64,000 bases of DNA from positions 1,612,001 to 1,676,000 of the forward strand of contig MQVO02000005.1 in assembly GCA_001986395.2 (NCBI GenBank). Reading direction: 5' to 3'. Source of the stretch: Irpex lacteus (taxonomy: Eukaryota > Basidiomycota > Agaricomycetes > Polyporales > Irpicaceae). Both the position numbers and the translations under genes were made by a program. Below are positions 13,401-25,364 of this stretch, piece by piece (position 1 is the stretch's first letter; the number at the start of each line of letters is the position of its first letter). The notes below the pieces were generated by a model. The model saw only the letters and a program-made list of their open reading frames with translations, was not told the origin of the DNA and made no database searches.

Positions 13401-15057
13401 ATTCGAACAATGACAGTTTACTACGTCGATATCGATATATTTCAGGCACACCCCGTATGAAATGTTTTTCGACGCACGCGTAGTCGCGATTTTATGACCG
13501 GCAAGGTGTCAGATCTACTGGCCGAAATTGCACTATGTTTTGTTGATTTGATATGTCATACAGTAATTGTCTGGTGGCTGAAGACATATACTGACATACA
13601 GCAACGGGCTGTGTCATCTGAGGACATATATATCGCCACACGTGGCTATCAAACGTCTCCAAGTTTGCCTCAAAGCACTATGACATATTACTTAAAGTGA
13701 GTAAGTACTAGTACTTTTTACTGACATATATTCAAACCCTCCTCTGAAGTATTCTTGCTATCGGGTTTCGGGTTACAATCAAACACAACGGAAGCAAATC
13801 CTACGGCAATACTGTACGCAGATCAGTGTTCCCCCAGACTACCCTCTGATGCGCTTATACTTCCGCTGCTCCACACGTTTCGAGCGAGATAAAGCATTTT
13901 GGGTCTAATCTCCTGGATCGATAAGCAGCCCATCACAATTATCTTTCGGGCCTCGTCGGATGGGGCAGCTGTAGTCTTCGGACGCCAGCCACAAATGACC
14001 CCGTCGGCCAAACCCTCTCCAGTGAGTGCCATCATTGCAATCGTCTTGCATGACCATAACAGTTACGGTTCAGATGGGCGTATCATTTCGGCGAGAGAGC
14101 GAGTGCTCGTTGCGGGAGTGCCTCGACTCCTCAAAAGAGGGTACAGTCGAAAGGCGCACCTAGACGAGGCGCATCATGTGTGTTCCTTTCTTTTTTGCCT
14201 GGTTCGAGGTCCGTCGGCATTGCTAGCTGTCAGTAACATGTAGGTACGTTGTGCCTCGGTGCTGTACCTTCAAGCGGCAATTGTTGCATAAATGTGCTAG
14301 CCAGACACAAAGATATTGTTGTTGTGAAGTCGCTCGGTCACTGCGCTCCGCCACCTCCCGCCACCAGTCTAACGCAGTGACAGACGGACTACGCCCGGGC
14401 CCCGGAAAGCACGTCCGCCAAGCCTCTATGAATAGTCGCTTCAAATTCCATTGGCTGCCTGAAGAGTTTCTGCGAATTTAGCTCGCCAACTTTGGGTGAG
14501 GTAGAGGGAGCCACGAGGAATGGGCGTCATGCGGTTGATAGTTGTCGGCGGTACAGATCAACCACTGATTCTATTTCAGGCAGTTCTAGGCTTCTGAATT
14601 GATCTGGGATTCTGAGCAGGTACAGTATGGAGATGATGGTCCTGAGGCTCGGGCAAACTGAGGGGACTAACCCTGATCATAACCCCACACGCTAACCACA
14701 AGATTCTACGTGGAAAAGTACATAAAAATTTGCGAGAGGTGCTGCGAGGTTGCTGCAAAGAAGATGGACTAAGTACGGTACTTTGTGTGTGCCCATAAAT
14801 GGCAGGAGCAGTCAATAGGGTACAACAAGTTGCGTGCCAATCAAATCTTAAGTCCACTTGGAAGATCATTGACTCATTATCTTGAAGTTGATCAATCGCT
14901 TCGTCTCGACAGTTTAGCATCTGCAAGGTCAGAGCCGTCTGGATTCGTATTCTGAACAGCCTGTTTCATCTCTGTGAGTGAGGATACTTTGAATCATCGA
15001 CAGAGATAGATGAATTCCACCAGAGCCGTGTAGGCAGTCCGGTTATAGATCTCCGTG
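10497..15057. other. 4.5-kb gene-poor stretch
   Basis: Between CDC24 and THI6 I can support no gene. The first few hundred bases must include the CDC24 promoter and the last few hundred that of THI6. The longest open frame, 12942-13451 on the minus strand (169 codons), has no motif I recognise and no clear spliced continuation. No inverted repeats, terminal repeats or transposase-like frames were seen. A decayed gene or a long non-coding transcript cannot be excluded without RNA data. Confidence 0.5.
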
Positions 15058-17330
15058 ATGTCGAAGAAGACAATTGACTATTCTCTCTATCTTGTGACGG
15101 CACGCGATTTACTACCACCTGGCAAGGTAAACACATCTTAGACTTCCAAACGGATATTGACTGACTGTGGCATATTCCATAGGACTATCTTGAGAGTCTT
15201 GAAGAGGTGCAGCTTGATTCCTATCGTCTCGTGGAAATCGAGAATAAATGAGACTCTAGGCACTCCAAGGAGGCGTCACGCTCGTACAAGTTCGCGAGAA
15301 GACCGCTGATACAGGAGAGGCAAGTCCCCTATTCAATATGACACTCGCAAGGCTTCTGACATCCTACCACTCTACAGATCTTACAGGTGGCACGGCAGAC
15401 CAAAGAGCTCTGCCAGAAATATGGAGTCCCCGTCCTGATTGATGATCGAGTTGACATCGCTCTGGCCATGGGCGCAGACGGTGTACACATCGGACAGACA
15501 GATATGCCAGTGCCCATCGCTCGCTCTCTGCTTCCTCCAGATTCCATCATAGGTAAAACGTGCAATACACCTGAGCACATACGCGAGGCCGTGAAGGACG
15601 GCGCCGATTACGTTGGTATTGGTCCCGTCTGGCAGACGAAGACAAAGAAGGTCAAACACAGTGTGACGGGTCCGACGGGCCTACAGGAGATGCTACAGGA
15701 ACTTGACGGCACCGACGTCAAAGCAGTGGCCATCGGTGAATAAGATCATCTGTCTCTATAGGGCACGTTTACTCACGAAACCGTGCCTTGCCCAGCCGGA
15801 ATAAACTCTTCGAACGTCTTACACTGCTTGTGGGGGTCCGTGACACCTACTGGACACGCTCTGGATGGTGTCGCCGTTGTCAGCGACATCGTGGCATCTC
15901 CGCAGCCGCTTGTCGCAGCCCAAGCGCTGTTTTCCCGCATTCAAGCTTTCTACCAGACATCCTTGTCACCCCAATCCTCATACACAGTTGAATCTATCAA
16001 GGCTGGTGTAGGTTCCATTCTCGATAGCGTCAGGAAATATGGACCTCTTGTTCATCAGGTTTGTCGTTATCTACACGAACGTATACCCATATCCAGGTGC
16101 AGTTGATAATAAATGAATATAGATCACGAACAACGTCGTCACCACTCAATCTGCCAATGCCACGCTCGCACTGGGGGCATCTCCGATCATGGCCACGGCC
16201 CCAGAAGAGATGGAAGACCTGAGTAAGGCCACGGGCGCACTGCTTGTCAATTTTGGAACCATACAGAACCTGGACGGGATGCTCGCTGCCGGTAAGACTG
16301 ACGCCCTCAAAGATAAGATTAGATGTGGTTCCGGTTCTGACCCACCGCCGTATGAATCTTCTATAGGTAGGCAAGCTAATATCAACAGAAAACCGGTAGT
16401 ATTCGATCCTGTGGGCGTTGGCGCGACGAAATTCCGGAGAGAATCAGCCAATGGCAAGTGCACATCTCCCACCGCGGATATGAACCACATGCACTTACAT
16501 CTCATTCGCCCGTTCATCATCGCAGGTCTTCTCAGCACTTGGCAAGCTACTGTATTGAAGGGAAACGCCGCAGAGCTGGGAGCTATCGCTAACTCTCTTG
16601 AGGTATGTCGATCTGCGTTTTCCGTGCCCAAGTGTCTGAAAGCGTATGCCGTATTCAATTCAATTCTTAAGGTCCAGGCAAAGGGTGTAGACAGCGTGGG
16701 CACGGGATTCAAAGACCCGGCCAAATTTGTGCGAGATCTTGCCAGGAAGCAAAGTCAGTACTACCTACCGCTCCTTCTCCACTCCCGCCGCCTCCATTCT
16801 TTCTACTTATCCCCGTTGCCCCACTTCATAAACTGACGACATGAACGCTTCTCACATGGTTTTTGTCCAAATGATAGGGAGTATCGTGGTACTAACTGGA
16901 GTGACTGACTGGGTGTCTGACGGCAATACCGTCGTACGATTGTCAAACGGACATTCACTTCTCGGGGACATTACTGGCTCTGGATGCATGGTCGGCACCT
17001 CCGTTGCAACCTTCTGCGGTGGCGCAAGTCTCGCTGCGAATGCACTACGATCTGAAGATGCAGTGGAGGATGGGAAGTTGGTCAGAGGCGACATGTTCCT
17101 AGCAGCGATTGGAGGGTAAGTTGTATACAGAATCCATACTTCTTCGAGAATGGCGTCGTCTGACCGATTGCCGTTGCAGCGTTCTTGCTATCACCGTGGC
17201 CTCGGAATACGCAGCTGAGCGAGAAGATGTGAAGGGGAGCGGCACATTCCTTCCCGCACTGATTGATGAGCTCGGCAACCTCACGGCAGAGACTTTAGCA
17301 AAGGCTGCTAACATAGAGATTGTTCAATGA
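15058..17330 (+). CDS. THI6: THI6, thiamine-phosphate synthase / hydroxyethylthiazole kinase
   Basis: It starts at ATG 15058 ([20 protein letters not shown]). Early exons are 15058-15126, 15183-15206, 15260-15319 and 15378 onward. The N-terminal half is a TIM-barrel thiamine-phosphate synthase: [49 protein letters not shown] and [15 protein letters not shown]. It joins the pyrimidine (HMP-PP) and thiazole (HET-P) halves of thiamine. The C-terminal half is hydroxyethylthiazole kinase: [61 protein letters not shown] and the ATP-site block [15 protein letters not shown]. The fusion is normal for fungal Thi6. The third intron (15320-15377) has a GC donor. No TPP riboswitch was seen in or just upstream of the gene. 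Confidence 0.95.
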
Positions 17331-17398
17331 CGTTCCCATATTCTAAACAAGAAAAGTGTACAAGTATTTCTTTCAGTACATCAATACGAGCAGGCTCT

Positions 17399-18804
17399 TT
17401 AGGCTCTTGTTTCAAGGATAGTCGGGTTTGGAGTTTCCAGGATCTTTGAAAACGGTAGTTCGGGTGTCGGTTGCAGCCAGTTCTTTGTGTCGTATACTGC
17501 GTAAGGTGCCGACTCAACCATGTGGAATGTGTACGCGAATCGTGTATTGGGGCTTGTATTCTTCTCTGACTTATGCAGCACGCTTCCGTGGATGAGGACG
17601 AGGTCACCTATGTCATATAGCATTTTAGCCATATCATACTTGACCTTTCATCGTTTGAAACCTACCAGGCTCGCAAGCCTCGAGAATATACTTCCCCTCA
17701 GGGTTCTTTGGTGCCTTGTCTGCAGGTATCAGCTCCTCGAATCCGGTACCGCCTTGTGGTAGTCGTACGAAGCGCTTCGTTATGGAGGCGGTACGATGGG
17801 AGCCAGGGAGGAAGGAAAGTGCTCCATTTTCAGGTGTGCACCTCTCCAGCGGGATCCAGAATCCTAATGCTGAAGGAGGATCGGTGTACTTACCGTGGTA
17901 CCTTAGTCTCATCGCTTACTCGTATGTGGTTCGCCTTGCTTACCAGAAAGGTTCTATAAACATGGGTCAGTCTACAATGTAACTCAAACAGATGACTGAA
18001 CCTACGAATCATTATGCTCAGGTACTAGAAGGGAACATTATGTCAGAATATGAAGAATTATCATTCAGATCCCCTTCAGAGCCCGCTTACTGACCTTCGC
18101 CACCGATGTGCGTCTGCTTGCATATCACCATGGATTGTAGAGCTATTACAAGCATTCGATTAAATGTCCCTCCATTGTAGCTATCTAACTCATACGTACC
18201 GACAGGATCATGGTGAAACTTCAAATCACGCGCGACGGCCTTGATAGATGGGTTCTCCAGAGTTACTTTTCTGAACACGGGATCCAGTTCATGCAACCCG
18301 TGGCCAATCTTGTTGACTGCTTTTTCTTTCTCTCTTAGGAGATTTCCGGTCTTATCGAGTGCCTCCTCCTCGAAGAAGAAGCGGATCTTGTCGCCTGAGT
18401 CTAAGAAATAGTCATCTCCAACGTGATTATCATCACCGGTGGTGAATTTGGTCTAAACTCAAGAAGATAAGAGGCGTGAAAACAAATGCATAGCTGACAT
18501 GTTGGCTTACCAAGGGGTGATCTTCGAGACTGAAGTTGCTCAGCAGCTGTTTGGCTCGAGTCAACAAGGCTTCAGTATCTTCGCTACTGAGGAAGGTGGA
18601 CAGACGAAGATAACTAGAGCATAAGACTATTAGCGAGAGGCTAGAATGCCGGGATAACTATGCTGGTTCTCACCCATCTGCATAGAACTAAAGGCTTTGT
18701 GAGTACGTTGTTGGGTAGATGACGATAGGCTGGACACTGATACCAGCATGATGGCGTACCTGCTTGACTTGATCTTGCGTCAAGTACTCCAGATTTTGTG
18801 TCAT
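17399..18804 (-). CDS. Phytanoyl-CoA dioxygenase (PhyH) family protein, PHYHD1-like
   Basis: It starts at ATG 18804 (MTQNLEYLTQDQVKQ) and stops at 17399. There are several exons, some very short. Splicing gives FYADGYLRLSTF near the N-terminus, then the acidic block DSGDKIRFFFEEEAL, HELDPVF and CKQTHIGGEVPEHNDSTFLY. The HND here supplies the first Fe(II)-binding His and Asp. Then come LGFWIPLERCTPENGALSF, PGSHRT, and VLIHGSVLHKSEKN with the distal iron His, followed by the Arg of RFAYTFHMVE. This is the double-stranded beta-helix fold of 2-oxoglutarate/Fe(II) dioxygenases and closely follows animal PHYHD1. The substrate cannot be predicted. Its 3' end lies only 68 bp from that of THI6, tail to tail, so transcripts may overlap. 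Confidence 0.88.
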
Positions 18805-19479
18805 GACTCCTGCTAATAGTTACTGAGAAAAAATGATAGCCTATAGAATGATACCTGGCAGGTGAAAAGGAGCAAGTATCACGATAATGGCAGTACAGAG
18901 CCAAGCGGCGGATGATAAGTAGCTTGAGCTGGACGGGAATTCGGGCCGGTGCACGACGCGGACTTTTCAGCTCCGTCGTCATAGATTTCTGGTCTGAGTT
19001 CTCTCTCACTGGCACCTTCTACTACAGACAAGCTTGAGTCAGTGTTTATCGTTTTCTCTCAGAGTCTGGCCACGCAGACATCGGACAGCATTCGTGCATA
19101 GGATAAGTGCAACACAAATACCCCAACATATTGAAACTCTTGACAGTCCAAGGCGTGTTAACGTTCAATGCATCAAAGTTGTTTATCGCAAGTACATTGT
19201 ACTATAAAGTTCCAGAAATCAACTTGAACTACTAATTCGAGCCTTTTGGTAAGTAAAGAACGCTGAATCTCTTCCGAATACAGCATAACTACTTTCTGAC
19301 TTTACAGAGAGTCTTAAAGGGGGCAGAAGTCCATGACAGTTCGCAGAGTCCAGTCCAATGTTACATCTCACTCGTCAATTGTCCATGGGTTCATCACACT
19401 TCCCCTGCAGCAGCAAAGTACTACCGAACGATAAGCATATGTCGTACACCATCAAGTACACTTACCTTTGCTATAGCGC
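18805..19479. other. Intergenic region upstream of the PhyH-like gene
   Basis: This stretch holds the PhyH-like promoter and the 3' end of the cerato-platanin gene. No coding or RNA gene is supported. Confidence 0.5.
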
Positions 19480-19991
19480 CTACAGACCACAAGCACTCGC
19501 AGCAACCTGGGTGGCCTGCGCATTGACGCGACCAAGGAATTGAGCTTGGTTGTGGGTAAGCTTGTTCATCGCGGTAAGCGCAATATTGAACGTGCCCGCA
19601 GCAGCGTGGTCGATGGCAGTGACATTGATGGAAGTGCCATTGAACGTCAGCTGCCAGCACGTTCCACACGCAGCGCTGTTGAAGCCAGCGACCGCTCCTG
19701 CACCTCCGATGTTCGAGAAACCGGGGAGGCTGCCGAAGGTCGTGAAGCCTTTATAATTCAAGTGACAATGAGCAACTTGAAGGTGCTATGGTGAGTGAGT
19801 GAACAATACGAACCTTTGGTAAGGAGGCCGTTAGAGCCGTCGGAGCATGCAACTGTAGCTAACGAGCCGTTGGCATTGTCGTAGACCTGATCGAAGGAAA
19901 CACTGACGGCGGTCGAAGCGTCAGGTGCAGGGACAGCTGCTACGGCGGCAGCGAAAGCAGCAAGAACGGAGGTAATCGTGAAGAACTTCAT
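19480..19991 (-). CDS. Cerato-platanin family secreted protein
   Basis: There are two exons, about 19814-19991 and 19480-19748, coding for about 148 residues. The N-terminus MKFFTITSVLAAFAAAVAAV is a clear signal peptide. The mature part has VSFDQVYDNANGSLATVAC, the hallmark CSDGSNGL, then FGSLPGFSNIGGAGAVAGFN. AACGTCWQLTFNG and the C-terminal ASACGL follow. The four cysteines match the two disulfides of cerato-platanins, small double-psi beta-barrel proteins that bind chitin oligomers and loosen cell walls. In plant-associated fungi they can trigger plant defence. Length and cysteine pattern are typical and the gene looks intact. Secretion and cell-wall association are inferred from the family. 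The start is fixed by the signal peptide. Confidence 0.93.
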
Positions 19992-22574
19992 AATGGTCGT
20001 GAGATAGTCTGTTTTGAAGACGGAGGAGATTCGTGAGTGTGCTCGAGCGTGCTTGAACGCCAGAAGTCGCCAAGGATGCGATGGTCTTCCCCAGCTCCAT
20101 CTTCTCAGTCCTTTTATACCGTTCCACCTCTTTCTCGGCCCTCCGGTGCACGAGAGAACCTCCAATAGGCTTCGTACGACCGGGTGGTAATGGGGCGAGA
20201 AGTTGCGATGTGATGACAAGAATCCTCAAGGGATGCTCGAATGGACTTCGAACAGGTCACGCACCCCTCCCATGGGTTCTCCCCTGTGCGCACACGTCTA
20301 TTGCACCGACCGACGCCGTCCTCACCCCTTAGTATATTCCAATGCATTTGTGACAAGGTAAAACTCTCTCAACACTCCGAGTCTGATGTTGACTGTAAAT
20401 GACACATCTTGTTATCCGACCTCGCACTAACCAGAATACTCTCCTGCATCAGTCAAACAATTAAGCTTTCTGAATATGAATGAATTTTTGATGTCGAGCC
20501 TGATGCGAACCGAGTAGTGTGGCGGAATTGTGCCGAGTATACCCAGGAGTTTAACCCAGAATTCCAATACCCAGTTCTCACATATATATCGGTCAAACAC
20601 CACCGGACAGAGAAACTCCACCTCGTGCCCACACTAGCGCTGGAGAACCCGACGATGAGCTCGAAGAGTTAACACAGTAAGTACTGTCTCCCAGAGCCAG
20701 AATAGACAGATTCAACCCCCGGGCGTACATGATAATTTGTCTGACCTGGTAGTAATGGGCCCATATCTGTGGTGGCCCTTATAAGCAGACGAGGACTCGT
20801 TCGGCACGGATTTGGACGTTCTTGCTCTGGCAAGTAACTGGTAGGAAGCTCGTTGCTCTGTTACACTCGACGTCTGCTCCTACACCAAGAACGCCTCGAA
20901 TGATCAAGGATGAATAGGCGACAATAGTACGCACCCTGTTTTTTTATGGAATCCCAGCCTTCGAAGTAACTACTGATGGCATCCTTGAAATAATAAGCAT
21001 TGTGTATTGGGAAGGTCTCGTGCCAAGCATGTATCAAATGCATCGAACAGGAGAAGGAGGAGTACCATGCGATAGTGGTGGGAACGGTACCGTTGGGCTT
21101 CGTAGGGCAAGTTACGCCCGACGCGCTATTACATATACGACGAATCTTCAAGTCATCAGTCGTATGCTCCGAAGACTCACTCGCCTTTGACACGCCAGTG
21201 GAGGGAGTATCATGTGGTACGTCCGCGGCAATATTACAGCACACTTATGAAGCCTACTGGACAGTATACATGACGCTGCCAGGGCTACAGACGATGAGAA
21301 AACCATGTAGTACAATGGAGAGCTCGAGACGAATACGTTCGATACTCATGCACTTCGATGAGTCATGACGTCACTCCGGATCCCGGGCGGGGAGCGCACG
21401 GAACTGCCTTTTGGGGCAATGCCGTCCCGCTACCCGCCTCGTATAGAATTCTCCGGCGGCTGACGGGATACACCGTCCGCCCTTTGCTTCTTACCGCCAT
21501 GTTCTCGTTTCTGTCATGAAGACCGGTGCCCATCAACAAACCTTCGACGCGTGTTGCAGTGTTCCACTGACAAGACCCTCCAGGAAGGTTGACGACTCAA
21601 GTCGTCTGAGGTATGGCTGATCCTGTGTTGTGACGCGTGTTGCGAGGGGAGTCATGACCCTGATTGAACTCCACAAGTCCTTCATTGTATTCGGTCTTTC
21701 TGTAATCATTCTCCATCGTCACATATGCACATCCACGTTGATCCGCGTCTTATTTCCTCTGCAGACCTTAGAAGTGTCGCTGGCTGGCTACTGAAGACCA
21801 CGGTATATACATATGTTGATGCAAAGAGAGAGGCTGCCTTAGCGAGATTGAGGGTTGATCACCCGGGGACGTCGAGCTTGTCGGCTTGCTGGTGCGACGC
21901 GAGCGCGGCGTTCATATACAGTACTATCGTAAGGTATTGTCCTCGTTTTTCCTGGCTACAATATGACAACTTACAACTTACAGCTTCATTTTGACTTACC
22001 TGAAGTTCAAAGCCGTATGCAGTATCCCCAAGAGTTGACAAGCCCGGATCAGAGTCGACGGATCGCACTTGGTAAGCCTATGAGCAGTTTCGAGGGTGTC
22101 ATGAGCCCAACTCCTGCCTAGGACTCTGTGGTTCCTTACCTTTCCTGCTGTTGTTCTTGAACATTCGTCAACCACAGTTCACTCATTTCCTCCCTGCATC
22201 TGCCAGACATACAGGTGCGTCTATATAGCTCAACATGATGCAGCATTTTGCACTAACACTACCTTCTTTGTTTATACCGCCATCTATGCATATCGTCATA
22301 TCCTTGTATAACTGGATCAGGTGCCAACACACCGCGCGTGAAGCAGGGCCCAGACGCATTGCACATTCAGCAAATAGTCGCCAATCTGAATCTTATCCGA
22401 CACAAGAGCGTCTTCCTGTGCGAGGTCTCTGCTCAGGCAAGTGCTGTTCGCCGACTCTCAACCCCTACAACCAGTTGCTCACCGTGAGTAACTCACAAAT
22501 TCTCGACTGAGTACACTGAATAATTCGATTGACCGTACTCTTAGACATATACTGGATTGTTGCAGTCCACTGGC
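19992..22574. other. 2.6-kb intergenic region
   Basis: The left end holds the cerato-platanin promoter, with a TATA-like TTTTATACC about 120 bp upstream of the start. The rest has only short frames. The longest (20861-21244, minus, 127 codons) shows no recognisable domain. The right end holds the MYND gene promoter and possibly a 5' untranslated exon, because a 3' splice site-like TTGTTGCAG stands just before its ATG. Confidence 0.5.
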
Positions 22575-23783
22575 ATGTCGGAGCATCTGCATACATGTGA
22601 AGGGTGTGGGGAGCATACGGCCACGAGAAGGTGTACAGGGTGCCAAAAAGTGTGGTACTGCAACAAAGAGTGTCAGACGAACAGTTGGATTCGGCACATC
22701 TTCAAATGCACCCCCCGTCGTCCAATTAATACCGCCGATCATCTCGCGCTCGCCGTCTACGACGACCTTCTCCCAACCGATCAGGAGACTCTTAAGGACT
22801 GGGGGATCGACAAGGCAGGCTTATACAGCCCGAGGGGCCCGAACATGATGTTCGGGCTCTACGTTGGGCTGATCAAGTACTGCGATGTCAAACCTCAGCA
22901 GCTTCACAAGTGGAGGCTACAAGGTAGACTTATACCAGAGATCAAAGCTATCTACGAGGCCATACCCACACACGCACGCGGCGGATATTATGCATGGTTC
23001 CTGGAGCACCAGTCGATCTTGGAGGAACCGGAGATGAGCAACAACGACGCTGAGTCTTTGGTTGAGGGCATGCAGAGACGTGCTTGGGTAGCCCTGGGCA
23101 ACTCGCCAAACGCCTCGTCGATCACGATTCGCACGTTCATGGAAAACCTTTCCGTAGAGCGCCAAATGTGCTTCAAGTTCTATGCACTGCTGTTGTCATC
23201 TTCTCATCCTAGCCCAGATATAACACATTATCTGTGGTTTGGGTTTTGCATCTGCCCCTCGCTATACGAAGAAATGCAACTTGGTCGCGCATACATGACG
23301 CTCATCAACACATGCTCTTTCGACGAGTTCTGCGAAGCTTACTCTTCCGGAACGCTCTTTCGCCTATTCCAGAAGAAGAATATTCCCATGAACGGCATCC
23401 GATGCGACCTCTTGGCTGACGTGCTCGAAGGGGGGCCCACGAGTTGCAAGTCCGTCTGGCACCTCAAGCAATTCATCTCTGCCAATGGAGAGGGAGCGCT
23501 TAAACTATCCTCTACCGTTGACTATGGCTTCTCTAACTGTGCGAACGGCGAAGAGCAGGGAAGGCTGTTATTCAACCTGTACAAGACGTTCTTCGAGATG
23601 CAGGATGCGGATCCATTGAAGCTCCATGCTGCATGCGTCGAAGGACGTCTTTTCAGGTTCTTCACGGAGGATATAAGCATGAAGCTTCCGGGCAGCCGCA
23701 AGCTGTTCAAACGTCTGCTCAAGAACCCGTATCCCCTTCCAGAGTCTACGGAACAGAGTCGTGGTATCCCGATTTCCCTGTAA
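22575..23783 (+). CDS. MYND zinc-finger domain protein
   Basis: One open exon from ATG 22575 codes for about 402 residues. Residues ~8-45 form a MYND zinc finger: CEGCGEHTATRRCTGCQ, WYCNKECQ and WIRHIFKC, with the C-x2-C, C-x2-C, C-x3-C and H-x3-C spacing of that domain. The remaining ~350 residues are mostly helical in composition and I recognise no second domain, in particular no SET block. Stand-alone MYND proteins are greatly expanded in Agaricomycetes. MYND fingers usually mediate protein-protein contacts, and no specific function can be given. The frame stays open upstream of the ATG only to position 22557. Confidence 0.85.
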   Translation: MSEHLHTCEGCGEHTATRRCTGCQKVWYCNKECQTNSWIRHIFKCTPRRPINTADHLALAVYDDLLPTDQETLKDWGIDKAGLYSPRGPNMMFGLYVGLIKYCDVKPQQLHKWRLQGRLIPEIKAIYEAIPTHARGGYYAWFLEHQSILEEPEMSNNDAESLVEGMQRRAWVALGNSPNASSITIRTFMENLSVERQMCFKFYALLLSSSHPSPDITHYLWFGFCICPSLYEEMQLGRAYMTLINTCSFDEFCEAYSSGTLFRLFQKKNIPMNGIRCDLLADVLEGGPTSCKSVWHLKQFISANGEGALKLSSTVDYGFSNCANGEEQGRLLFNLYKTFFEMQDADPLKLHAACVEGRLFRFFTEDISMKLPGSRKLFKRLLKNPYPLPESTEQSRGIPISL

Positions 23784-24636
23784 CCGCTACAGATACCCGC
23801 GCCGTGTCTGAATACTTGGCCAGCTTTTCCTTAGCATCATCGGCGTGCTCCCTGCTTTAACTCGAGAATTATTGCTCATACAATGGGTAGTAGAATGTGA
23901 GTGCTTATGTAGTGAGTAGCGGTATGCCGCAGTACTAGCATCCGATCGCGACCGTCATGTACCTATGGTACCACTTGCACGTCACGTCAAGGTGATTATT
24001 CCTTCACCTAAATTATAGTCATGTACGGCGTACTGTTTACTTAACACCCAACGTTCAACGTTCAACACCGGCACCCACTGCCAGTACTACAGTGCTCAAA
24101 GTAATCTGCTTCCCGCTCCCAAGCACACCAAGTTTGGCATGAGTGGATCGCGCGGCAAGGTGGTATGTACTTGGGCCGGGGCATGGGCCTTGCTTTAAGT
24201 AATACCGGGTAATTCGTAAACAATGCCCACGTCATTGAGTCACCCATAACACAAATAGGGTATTGAGCTTTGCCACGAGAATCTACAACTACAGCGCGCA
24301 GGTAACATACAAAGGCGTTTGTTCATGGCAAGAAAAGCTTGGTCGAATACGACTAGGGCTACTAAAAAGTGATAATGGTAAAGTAGAGGGGAGGAGGAAG
24401 GTATATGACGTCATCGATGGTAGTTTTTCTCGTCGAGGCTGACACCGGCGAGAGTGAAGGGGTAAGGCAGTACGATAACGAAAGGGATGAATATAATACA
24501 GCAGTAGTCCGTTTCGGTATTCCATAGAGAGGCAAGCAAACGCCTGTATCAAGAAAGCAAGTTATACAATACGTAGGGTGTCGAAGAGAGCAAAAGGGAA
24601 AGAGGGTCACGAAGACGTGTACTCAGAAGGACACGT
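23784..24636. other. Convergent intergenic region
   Basis: The MYND gene and the SUR7/PalI-like gene converge here, so both 3' untranslated regions should lie in this stretch. Nothing else was seen. Confidence 0.5.
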
Positions 24637-25364
24637 TTAGTATCTCCTCGAGCGGTAGCTTCCAAAGATACCGCACGTCGCGAATACGAAGCCAACGAAC
24701 AACGACGCAAGTGCGCCGAGGACGATCCAGTTGGCGTTGCCCCACTTGACATCGACACCACGTTCGCTTGCGCGGTGGTGAGCGATACCGAACAGGGCCA
24801 TCTCGAGCACCCAGCCGACGAGGGTGACAAGAAGGGCGAGGGCGGAGATGAGGGACATGAAGACTGTGCCGGAGCGGTGGTAGGCGGCACCACAGAGACC
24901 GAAGAGGAAGGCAAGGCCTGATAGACCGGCGGCTGTGGGGATGAGGATGAGTATGTCTGTGCCAATAGGCGTGGAAGGAGGAAATACTTACCGATCGGGA
25001 TGAGGATGAGAGTAAAGGTGAGGTTGTGTAGGACTCCGCTGTTAATCTTCCCGTCACTGATAACAAGGCACGGTCAGCAGAGAATTCATGTAAGATAAAC
25101 GAGAATGTAGCTTACCCGATGGGGTCTGGGAAGTAGTATCCTACGTGTGTTTGTGATCCTGTGTATCCGAACACACCGAAGCGCAGGCCCTCCGCGTTGA
25201 GGAATGATATCCTATTCCATGTTGGCGCAGAGACGGACGCCTAGAAGACAAAGACGCGTGAATATAAATTTTAATTGCGCAGCAATAGATAAACTTACGA
25301 AGACGAGGAGGACGGTTGCGGCGAATACGAAGAAAAGTCCTGGGACAGCAGCTCCTGCGGCCAT
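24637..25364 (-). CDS. SUR7/PalI (Rim9)-family four-helix membrane protein
   Basis: It starts at ATG 25364 (MAAGAAVPGLFFVFAATVLL) and stops at 24637, with introns near 25240-25310, 25055-25120 and 24950-24990. Four hydrophobic segments are visible: one at the N-terminus, one at LSGLAFLFGLCGAAY, one at LISALALLVTLVGWVLEMAL and one at IVLGALASLFVGFVFATCGI. A larger extracellular loop between the first two contains SAPTWNRISFLNAEG and GYYFPDP. This topology fits the SUR7/PalI family. Its members include Sur7 of eisosomes and Rim9/PalI of the alkaline-pH sensing complex. The short protein lacks the long cytosolic tail of Aspergillus PalI, so I cannot decide between a Rim9 and a Sur7 role. Confidence 0.75.

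Noticed and set aside
12942..13451. A 169-codon minus-strand frame in the gene desert
   Set aside because: There is no recognisable domain, no supporting splice-joined neighbours and ordinary composition. A resemblance to 2EXR-type fungal proteins (EAWANLP region) was too weak to report.
14600..15400. A TPP riboswitch in or before THI6
   Set aside because: I looked for the conserved CUGAGA core and its paired distal element and found no proper combination. The first introns are of normal short length.
20861..21244. A 127-codon minus-strand frame near the cerato-platanin gene
   Set aside because: Cysteines are irregular, there is no signal peptide and no family motif. It could not be told from chance.
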